From Sorex araneus (Eukaryota > Chordata > Mammalia > Eulipotyphla > Soricidae): a DNA stretch of 64,000 nt. Below are positions 55,286 through 64,000 of this stretch, piece by piece. Position 1 is the first letter of the stretch, and each line of letters starts with the position of its first letter. Made by a program: the position numbers and the translations under genes. Where the stretch lies: assembly GCF_027595985.1 (NCBI RefSeq), contig NC_073306.1:99235426-99299425 (forward strand), given 5' to 3'. The notes beneath the pieces are model-generated. The model searched no databases. It saw only the letters and a program-made list of their open reading frames with translations, and was not told where the DNA came from.

Positions 55286-58200
55286 ATTCCCACTTCTTGT
55301 TGTGAATATCTCTAACCTTAGAGATTGTGAAGGGGGTCGCCTCCCGTTGTCTAGACATGCCACTAGTTGATGTCATTCTGATTCTAAGAGGGGAGGCAGC
55401 TTTTTGATTCCATCTTCCTTCAAAGCAGTTGGTGTGTTCAGGATCACAGTGTGAAGACCTCTCTACCGAGGTTTTCGGGTGGCAGTTTTTATCACGTGAA
55501 AAATATTTTATCAGATGTCTCAATGCATACGGATTGACTCTGGCAGTGTGCTCCAAGCCCCCATGGAGCTGGGCCTTGATACCTGTAAAGGCTAGTAATA
55601 ACTGGAAAAGAGAGAGATCATACATTCTGGCCTACACTTCCTTTTCAAGGCTAAGTTGGAACAGTGGCAGTTGACCCCCCAAAAAATTTAAAAGGGAACA
55701 GAGTTCCTCCATTAATGGGGTTCACACTCACAACAGGGCAGTTGGGATTTTCAAGGTGGGATGGGGCTTCCTTAATCCAGCTACCTACTACGTATTCCCC
55801 TAGAGATTCCACCACCTTTAATCCTTAAAGAGAAAATGGTCGAAGTTCCATCTTCTGGAGCTGCTTCCTGCTGACACAGAGACGCTGACCCTGCCTGCAC
55901 AAGGGGTGAAATCTCAGACTACCTTAGTAGTCTAGGGGTCTGTAATTTTCAGCGTCCCTTTGGAAACCTCACTCCAATACCTATTCTTCCTCTTCTGCAG
56001 GGTGTTCTGGCTTAGAAGAGCTATTTGTAATGGGCTATTAATCCCACGATAAAAAAAGAATTGAGAGCTGTTATGTACTAAGAATGAATACTTAGAACCG
56101 ATTTAGACCTCCACTCTCAGTTCTTTAATCAATTTACAGGTTGGGGGAAGCAATTGATACTTTAAGCTGAAGTTACCCCACTTTGGTAAAGCTCTAGCCC
56201 CTGCCTTTCTGGCCAGGTTGGTGACAGCATGCACAACATTGAGTATCTTTATAGACTAGACAGCTTACTTACTAAATTATCCAATTATTCAATCACCTTT
56301 GTATAACTAGAATCTGATTCTCACAAAAGAGGCAAATTACAGAAGCATGGTTTTCTCTCCACCTTCATTTTAAAATTTGCCTGATGGCTTAACAAATCTG
56401 ACTTGTTCTTTTGCATAAACACAGCAAGATTGGAGAACTCTCCATTTGGGGTACCCCATTATTTACTGAGAAGTCCTGGGGGTTGGCTAAAGACAGGAGG
56501 CATACCAATAACGGCATTAATCTTATGTGGCACGTCAGAGTTACCCAGGCCTAGCCAAAAGTGTCTCACGATGAACTGGATGGCCTCAAGCCTTCAGGTT
56601 GAACTGGAAGTGGCCTTGGGCCTCATTTTCCGTAGAGGCATCCTGGCAGAAAGGAGTCCATCCCCTCCCTTCTTCAGGGCTGGGAGAGATCCTGGTTTCC
56701 AGGGTTTTTCTTGATGCTGAGAGTAGGCTAGGCTGTGTCAGTCACATAGATTTCCAGATTCCTCATTCTCCATAGCAGTGATGATTTCCATTCTTTCCTT
56801 GAGCTGGCCTGCCTCTAGGGTCTCCCTGAGGTTTGTAGGGTACTTGAAACAGTACCTGTTAAATACATGCTCCTGTCATTTAGACCAATCCCTTGACTGT
56901 TTCCCTGGAAGAGGGTTTTGGGGTCCCATAACTGATTTTCCTGTCTGCATTCGGGGTAGACCCTATTATAGAGAGGAAAGACTTTTATCTGGATTTATGC
57001 AAACCAATACAGTGCCATGAAGCATCAAAAACATACTGAAGGTACAAAAGAAGAGAAAAGCAAACATTTCACTTTATTCAGTGAGTTGCAACACACCCAT
57101 TTGTTGTGGATCCTAGTCAAAGAAGCTAAAATCTGTAGAGGAAAAGTGTACAATTTAACATTATATTTAACCCATTCAATCCCATGTTGAAAACCTTGAC
57201 TTACCATTAAGAGCACTGTACTGGGAGTCCAGTGTACAGTTAAACATGTCTAATTCATTTAATTCCATTTGAAAGACCCTTGATTTTCCGCAACTTTTGA
57301 AGAATTCAATTATCTAAGAGCACTGTAACAGGAATCCAGGCAATCCATCAAATATCTTTTCCATAGATCCTACCCAAAAAAAGTACTAGAACAATTCTGC
57401 ATGTGATTTAAAGAGTTTCTTAAAACAGTGATCAGTTTCTTTCCTTCAAACACAACTTCAAACACAACTTCAAACCTTCTACACATTCCTTTATATTCAT
57501 TCTGTCCTGTAACTTTCCTTCAACCCATTTCAAAATCAACTTCACTTTAACAGGATTCCCTTCCTTTTTCTGACTGATGATATTTGGATCCATTATCTTT
57601 CTGACTTAAGACATACATCTATATTCCTTATAGTCATCCCACAAGTTTAAACTCTTATTTTACTGAACTTAGTACAACATAATCTTCCAAGTTTGGACAC
57701 AAATTACCAATCATCTCATTTAACATGACAAAACTACTTGCAGTGCCATTTCAAAAGCATTAGGTCAGTTCTATAGATATTCAAAAAACTTTAAAGGTGC
57801 TCACAAGTAAAGTTCTTACAACATATTCATTGGGCAAAGGTTCACTTTACATTAGAAATTAACCAGGAGACATCTTAGAATTCTGATTTCTAGGAAAACA
57901 CAAATGTAAAGATTAAAACACTCATAGATTACCATAAAACATTAAGGATCTCACACTTGCGTACAAAGTTCTCTGAGGTTCAGGATAAGGTTGGTACCAT
58001 AAATCCCAGACTAAGTCCTCAGGCCAATTCAGCCTGTCCTTCCCCATAGGAGTCCTGTGTTGCTGACTCTTCTTCAGATTTCCTTGTGACTTCCAGCTGA
58101 GATCTGTTTGAGGTTAATGTTGTGAGGGTTGTGGAGTCTCAGGTGGTTTGGGGTCTGTATCAGGAGGATGAAGTTTACTTCAGATGAAGCCATAGCAGGA

Positions 58201-59168
58201 CCCAGAGTACATTAGTAGGTGTTATCTGTTAAAATATAAGCATAGACTTTTCCTCCTACAAGGAGGTTTCACGCTATTTCTTTTTTGTGTGTTTGTCAGA
58301 TTTTAATGCAAATATAAGAATCAATTGTTTCCCAAACCCTTTCTCATTTACAAAGTTGCAAGAACCAGATACCTGGAAGAGTTAAGAAACTAGATTATCA
58401 AGTCTTATCTGCTGGGCAAAAGTGTGATTAGAATACACTGTTGAGGTTAGAGAGGGTCTGCATATCCAGTCTGACTGAGGCAGAGCTTGCTGAGCTGGGA
58501 ATGCAGGGGGATGGGTAGATCCAGAGAAAATCTTTTAAAAACTCTCAAGCTGACATCTGAGATTAACTCCTCATTACCCTGAGCTAAGTAGCTTTAAAAA
58601 TTTTTGTTACCAGAAGTCTCGGAGATCAAATAAAACACAGGTACAATAAGTTTTTCAACCAATTTTGCAACTCTAGAAAATAATATTTTAAACCAAAGCA
58701 TTACTCTTTGAATCTGTTTTCATGTATCATAATTATTTCAACTCACAAGATTCTCTAGGTCAAATAATTCTAATCCAGTGCAGATAAAAATATATACACT
58801 GGTATAATAGCATAAGACCTCTGGACCACCAATTTTTGTGAAACACGGTAAAACCTTCTTTGACTTAAGTTCAATAGTTCTCATACCATAGTTAATTCAA
58901 ATCATGAGCTTTCTTACTTTAAAAAATTCCACCATACAGACATGCTTTCAAATACAGAAAGAGCCTCCCCCCCCTCTTTTTTTTTTTAACCAACCTTTGA
59001 TATTAGCATAGAAAAAACACTTGGACCATCAATGTTTATGGAAACATAAGAAAACTTTGTTTATTTTGATGGTTTCTGTACTTCTTTTGCTTTAAAAACA
59101 GCTAAATTCCTCATTAAAATTGGCTGAGGCTTGTAAGATAAAGCCTTGCATCCTCTGAACTGTTATTT
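55286..59168 (-). other. Provirus interior without recognised coding
   Basis: AT-rich sequence with no long reading frame on either strand and no protease, polymerase or envelope motif that I can see. A block of about 60 bp at 57990-58055 is shared with LTR-like repeats at 29.64 and 41.70 kb. Confidence 0.6.
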
Positions 59169-59719
59169 TGTTAGGGTGGAGCAGATCTCTGCCCACGGGA
59201 GGCGCGGAGGAACAGGCTGAGACAACTCTTTCTGCAACAGCAAGGGGATTTATTCAGACCAGCATGCTGGGGCTCTCACTCAGCTCTCACTCCTATGCAG
59301 AGGAGGGTTAGAGAGAGAGAAAGACAGCCCCATATACAGAGTTCAGGCTCTTTTTATACACCTTAGTAAATCAGATTACTTTGATCATTATTCTCATTTT
59401 TCTCATTTTTCCAAGGTTACTTTGATCAACATCTTCATTTTTCCCAGGTCACTTAGATCAACATCCTCATTTTTCGGGACCAAGGGGGGTCATCAGTGAC
59501 ATTCTGCTTTGCTAGAGTAAATTTCGCCATATGTCCGTGCCTTTCCTGGACATTACCAGGTGTCTGGGCAGTTTCATTTTCTGAAACAGGTCCTTGTTTT
59601 GTGTAGCTTAGATCATACTGCAAGGTATTGTTTTACAGAGAGTGATCAAGCAAGTTAGCAAGTTGCAGAAAGCAATCAAGCAAGTTAGCAAAACATTAAC
59701 CCTATCCTTTGCTGCTACA
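59169..59719 (-). repeat. Internal, diverged LTR of the same family
   Basis: Its plus-strand start TGTTAGGGTGGAGCAG, the following purine-rich block and TTTATT polyadenylation region align with the flanking LTRs at roughly 80% by eye. No primer-binding site follows it on the 3' side and no duplication flanks it, so it looks like a 3' LTR brought in with gag remnant B. Confidence 0.75.
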
Positions 59720-60277
59720 TGGCCCAAACCATTCAATTTCACTTTAGTTTTAGGCACTACTTCCGAAGCTCTTCCTAGATAGTATAGATTATGAATTTCA
59801 GAAGAGTTACAACTGTTAATAACATTTCCAATAAGAAATCTAGATTGAAAGAAAGAAAAAAAACAAAGAAATCTAGATTGAGAATTTCAATTTCTTTGTA
59901 GACGCCACATTCTGATTAGAAATCTTTGTTTAAACTGATATAACAAGTTCCAAAGATACCTAGATCTTTTAAATTGCTGGGATACATATCACTCTGACCT
60001 TCCTTGATTTTGTTTGCCCAGGTCTAAGAATTACTGGCTTCAAACTAGCTCTAACACTCGAGTGTTCCACAGACAGACAGATAGACAATAAACATCACAC
60101 ATACATGTGCACAAATATATACTTGATTTATCAATCTGACCCTTCAAGAATGGCAGGGAAAAAAACTGATAGACGGAGAAAGGAAAAAACAGTCCCCAGG
60201 GCAAAGTGAGACCGATTGGGAACATTGCTCCCCATTTCTCTGCCTGACCAGCCAGTTTCCTGCTTGTTAAGAACAGG

Positions 60278-60562
60278 TCAAGAAAGCGCTTTTGTTAATA
60301 TATGCCGGCAAAACAAATTATGACAAAGTTGTTGAAACCTAAGGTTGTCAGATGTTACCATTTTAAGGTCAAGACTACTTCTGAGGCAGAGAGCTAGTCT
60401 CTCCTTATCAACCATGGGAATAGACTGCCTTCCTTTATAGGGAGAGAGAGAGAGATTATGAGCCCTAGCCCAAACCTCAGACCAATGGGCTAGGGTTAGG
60501 GACAGGGGAGTTGATGTGTTTTGTCCCATCTCGAAGTACAGGAAGATTCCTGCCATCACCAA
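60278..60562 (-). pseudogene. gag remnant B (second matrix start)
   Basis: A second MGQ start at 60529 resembles that at 61339 but with several substitutions, so it comes from a related, not identical, element. The frame is open for about 83 residues of matrix and then stops. A hydrophobic segment precedes the MGQ in frame. It lies 0.4 kb downstream of remnant A and 0.56 kb upstream of the internal LTR. Confidence 0.78.
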
Positions 60563-60910
60563 ACCTAGAAGAAAGCAGGACGCAAGCGCTTGTTCCTTAG
60601 GGGACTTCAGAAGGAGAGAGAAATAGTAATAAGATCAGTAAGGCGGGAAGGATCCTCTGAGAATGAAGGATAAAGATCGGAGGAGGGAAAAGGCCAATAT
60701 TGAAGAGTTTGCATTCGCCTGCCTGCCCCAGTGGGGATGTCTGGGCCAAAAGAGCGTAAGGGGAGAACAACAGCCTCTGCCTCATTTCGATCGTCAGGGG
60801 ATCGGACGGCCCGTCCACGGGTCCTGTAAGCTGGTCCTGATGGGGAAACAGAAGAATCAAGAGGCAGAGAAAGGGGGGTCTGTTGGAATGGGAATCAGCG
60901 GGGGCAGAGG

Positions 60911-61588
60911 TTAAGGTCCAGGTACCGGAGGATATGGAGGTGGCTCCTCAAAGAGGAGGAGGTCCTGAGACTCCAGCAAAGGGGGTTTTAATTGAGGATA
61001 TAGAGGTTGTTGTGGAGTGTGTGGAGCGGTCAGTGTCAGAATCGGGGTAGAAGCAGAAGCAGGTATGGGAGTCCATATGCCAGAGGGGGGTAAGAAAGGT
61101 TTAATCCAAGAGGGTTCCTGGTCTGGATGCCCCTCTGGGCGAGGTTTATAAATGACTCCTTTCACCTGCAAAATAAGGGGGAGGTGAAAAGACCCCTCAG
61201 GGGGCCAGTTACTCTTAAAAGAAGGCCATTTGGCAGAACAAAGAGTTAACTATGAGAGAGAGAGATTCTGAGCCCTTGAGCGGACTTCAGACCAGTGAGA
61301 GAGAGTCAGAGACAGCGGGGTGGAGGATGACTGTCCCATTCTCAGGAGATCTCTATGGAGAAGGAGTTTGAAGGTGATCCAACCTAAAACAAAACCAAAT
61401 GTCAGAAAGAGAGAGAAATTGTAAAGTGGCCGATGTTCAGATTTCCTGGGGTAGACCAGATATAGATCCTCTGGATCTACCAGATAGGAGGCAGCCAGGC
61501 GTCCCTGGGCCTCCTCATCCACCCTTGGGGCGTCCCCCAGGGTTGCAGCCAGTGTCACCTGGACACGTCTGTCAGACACAAAACTACT
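60911..61588 (-). pseudogene. gag remnant A (leader, matrix start, PPPY region)
   Basis: The Gag initiator lies at 61339 in a myristoylation context (MGQ) followed by a matrix-like start. One TAG at 61252-61250 interrupts the frame about 30 residues in; the same frame is then open to a TAA just beyond 60911 and carries a PPPY late-domain motif at 60943-60932, typical of the p12 region. Upstream, the frame is open for about 80 residues with a hydrophobic stretch but no ATG. Capsid and nucleocapsid are missing. It is a broken retroviral gene, described only. Confidence 0.82.
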
Positions 61589-61733
61589 TCAGATCCCAGG
61601 AATGGTATACCACAGATACAGAATAATTGTGCACATAAAGTAACTGTACCGAAAAAAAAAAAAATAGGCGCCAGTACTTACCCCAAAGAGGAGCTTGGGA
61701 CTGTCCTGTTCAGCATACCTCAGGCAGAGTCAG

Positions 61734-61751
61734 ATCTCGGTGGAACCTCCA
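61734..61751 (-). other. Primer-binding site matching tRNA-Gln
   Basis: The plus strand reads ATCTCGGTGGAACCTCCA, the 3' end of tRNA-Gln(CTG) with CCA, two bases from the LTR. From memory all 18 bases match. This type of primer is known among class I ERVs. Confidence 0.85.
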
Positions 61752-61753
61752 AA

Positions 61754-62249
61754 TGTTAGGGTCGAGCAGACCTCTACCCGGGGGAGACACGGAGGAACGA
61801 GATCGAGACAACTGTTTCTGCAAACACACAGGGTTTATTCAAGCCAACATGTTGGGACCCTACAGCGTGCTTGAGAGCCGGCAGGGCTGAGGGCCTCGAA
61901 CTCAAAAAGCAAACAGTTTTTGTACCGTTTTAGGGGAAAAAAGGGGGGATCACACCTATTGGATCAAAGGGAATCACACCTATTGGATCAAAGAGAATCA
62001 CACATATTGGATCAAAGGGAATCACACCTATGTCACTTAATTTGCTAATCTCAACATTTGTTAACTGTTAATTGTTTTCTTGCAAATGTTTGCTTACAGT
62101 TTCTAGAGCAGTTTGTTGGCCCATTTGGTGACTGTTTCCTGCCCAGCGGTAGGTCTCAAAAACATCTTTCAAAGCAGCTAAGCAGTTATAAAGGCAAATT
62201 CAGCTTTAGCAGAAGTGAGTTTTTAACCCTTAACCTGCCCTCCTCTTCA
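61754..62249 (-). repeat. 5' LTR of the provirus
   Basis: On the minus strand it begins TGAAGAGGAGGGCAGG and ends CCCTAACA. It contains AATAAA about 85 bp from its end and a tandem 24-nt repeat with CCAAT boxes. Compared by eye with the 3' LTR it differs at about nine bases plus two indels. Confidence 0.93.
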
Positions 62250-62441
62250 GAGGTTCATTATTCCACATGAATTTCAGGAGTGTTTGATCAATTTCTTTGA
62301 AAAACGTCATGAGTATTCTTATAGAAAGCACATTGAATGCTTTGGGTAGTATTTCTATTTTGATAATGTTAATTCTCCCAATCCATGATCAGGGGGTGTG
62401 TTTCTATTTTCTTATATCTTCTTTTATTTCCTGAAGTAGTG

Positions 62442-63798
62442 TGTTTTTTTGTAATGTAGGAGTACTGCTAGTTATTCAGCATTGAGTAAGCTGATTGAAT
62501 CGGGCATGAACTCCACATTACTTTTTCTTTTTTTATTCAGAATGTTAATTTTATTTTATTATTTTATTATTATTCCCCCATCACTTTTTTTTTATTCATC
62601 GGGAGATACAGTTACAAAGCTTTCATGTTTGAGCTCCAGTCATACAATCATCAAACACCCATCCCTTCACCAGTGCACATTTTCCATCACCAAAATCCCC
62701 AGTATTCCCCCACCCCCACCCCTGTTCCAACCCTTCCCCTGCCTGTGTGGCAGATAATTTCCCCCATACTCTCTATTTTGGTTACATTTGATATTTTGAC
62801 ACCAGTCTCGCCACCACTCAAACCTGCCGAAAAGGCAATGCTAGACGATTTATTTTATATTACTTGTTATGGTTAGAATATAATGTCCAGCATATTCTGT
62901 GTCATTCTCTTTTGGGAGCTTTAGTTTATAGTCTCTGGGTCTTGGCTTTTTAATGAGATTACGTGGCACTGGGGGCGGTTTGTGGGTTAGACTGCCAATC
63001 TACTGGAAAACTGAGGAGCTGGGGAGAAGAGGCCCAGTCCTGATCCAAGCGGGCTTGGAGATCTCAGTCATGGGTTCCCACATACCTGAGTTTTCCGGCC
63101 GGTCTGCTCACCAGTGAGGTTCATTCTGTCTTGAGTGAGCCTCATCCCTCTTGGGAGAGGTTGTTCAAGCATGTGGAGAGTGCCTTGGGCATGGCAGTTG
63201 TTGGGTTCTGGAGGTTTTTGGCTGCCGGGGCTCCGCTTGGGGTGGGGAGGGCAACTCAACCAGCACCCCTCCAAGGTGCCCCAGTGAAGACAGCCTGGCA
63301 GGGAGTCAGGAGATTCTGCAGTGCTCTCTTCCAGGAGCTTTAGTTTATAGTTTCAGGGTCTTGGCCATTGATGAGATTACATGGCTCCGGGGGCAGTCTG
63401 TGGGTGTGAATGCCGGAAAACCGGGGTCCTGGGGAAGGAGGCCCAGTCCCAATCCAAGCAGGCCTGTCGATCTCAGTCACGGATTCCCACATACCTCCAC
63501 ACTATAGGCCCTAACTGAGGGCCTATCTCTTGATTCTCTTTCGAGATTTATAGGTCTCTGAAATAAGGCCAATAAGTGAGCTTGTATAGCTGAGCCGGAG
63601 GTGCTTTGTGGGTGTGGCTCCCACATACCCAACTTTTGGCCATTTGATTTCTTGGTAAACTTATCCACAAGTTGTTGGGGTCTGACCAAAGGCACAGCAG
63701 CAATTTTGTGTTATCTGGAAGTCTGAAGGCACCATCAGGATGCTGATGCACTCGCCCCACAGGTACAGGTTGACTTGCTGGCAGCACCATACACCCAT
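62442..63798 (-). mobile_element. Composite retroelement, reverse, inside L1
   Basis: Common tail at about 62530-62790 (antisense), then two GC-rich monomers whose GGAGCTTTAGTTTATAGT blocks lie near 62918 and 63334, period about 415 bp. Possible 9-bp duplication GAAGTASTG at 62433-62441 and 63799-63807. Confidence 0.6.
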
Positions 63799-64000
63799 GA
63801 AGTACTGCTTTGTAGTTTTATATATATGTCCTTTACCTCTTTAGTTAAGTTGATTCCAAGGTAACTTGATTTTTGAGGCATGACTGTGAACGGGATTTAA
63901 AAAAAATTATATCACTTCTTTCTCTTTCATTATTTGCATATAGGAAAGTCATGGATCTTCGGATATTGAGTTTGTAACCTGACACGTTGCTATACAAATC

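Larger units (their letters stand above)
54796..62249 (-). mobile_element. Defective gammaretrovirus-like endogenous provirus
   Basis: The provirus reads right to left. Its 5' LTR is 61754-62249 and its 3' LTR 54796-55285. A 4-bp duplication GAGG flanks it (54792-54795 and 62250-62253), and removing it rejoins an L1 sequence without a gap. A tRNA-Gln primer-binding site abuts the 5' LTR. gag remnants lie at 61588-60911 and again at 60562-60278, and a third, diverged LTR of the same family sits inside at 59169-59719. I recognise no protease, polymerase or envelope reading frame in the 6.47-kb interior, so it cannot be autonomous. Four-base duplication, LTR ends and gag type all fit class I (gamma-like) ERVs. 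Confidence 0.9.
52490..64000 (-). mobile_element. Antisense L1 (ORF2 region), opened by three later insertions
   Basis: L1 ORF2-type sequence runs antisense in pieces at 52490-53545, 54606-54791, 62254-62441 and 63799-64000. Between them lie a solo LTR (53552-54599), the provirus (54796-62249) and a composite element (62442-63798). The pieces join in the correct order when the insertions are removed. The right end passes the window edge. Confidence 0.8.

Noticed and set aside
61734-61751. A tRNA-Gln gene fragment
   Set aside because: Only the 18 bases of the primer site match, exactly two bases from an LTR, which is the retroviral arrangement.

Overview
This is a mammalian nuclear genomic window with one intact protein-coding gene, one processed pseudogene and a dense, nested layer of transposable elements. 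Many copies of a tRNA-derived SINE (opening like GGGGCTGGAGCGATAGCACA, with a B box like GGTTCGATTCCC and a tail ending in CCCAAAAAGCAAAA) are, from memory, the type found in shrews. The best guess is therefore Soricidae, probably Sorex. That is a recognition call, not a database search.

The gene is ALDH3A1 (dimeric NADP-preferring aldehyde dehydrogenase), on the + strand. A candidate TATA-driven non-coding first exon lies near 15.39-15.46 kb. Ten coding exons follow from 17753 to 23561, with a polyadenylation signal at 23674. All splice sites are GT-AG, the frame closes exactly, and the predicted protein has 453 residues with the catalytic Asn115, Glu210 and Cys244 in place. The introns carry only SINE insertions. 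I see no exon of the neighbours expected from the human locus (ULK2 upstream, SLC47A2 downstream).

Region by region: 1-15 kb is gene-free, with SINEs, an LTR-like element near 3.1-3.5 kb, an antisense L1 remnant at about 8.9-11.0 kb holding two retrocopies with clear target-site duplications, and a large TTCC microsatellite at 13.2-13.7 kb. 15-24 kb is ALDH3A1. 24-44 kb holds an LTR, SINE clusters, two inverted-repeat pairs (26.8 with 38.3 kb; 6.7 with 39.1-40.1 kb), two copies of one LTR-like repeat (28.96-30.42 and 41.04-43.59 kb), composite GC-rich retroelements and an L1 ORF1 remnant. 44.0-44.8 kb is an NPM3 processed pseudogene. 46.4-47.1 kb records two retrotranspositions into one target. 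50.6-52.5 kb is a tandem pair of composite elements with a U2 snRNA fragment at the junction.

From 52.5 kb to the right edge, one antisense L1 has been opened by a class-II-like solo LTR (6-bp duplication), by a gammaretrovirus-like provirus (54796-62249; 4-bp duplication GAGG; tRNA-Gln primer-binding site; LTRs about 2% diverged) and by a composite element. The provirus is defective and mosaic: it holds two different gag starts, each preceded in frame by a hydrophobic leader, plus a third internal LTR, and I recognise no pol or env.
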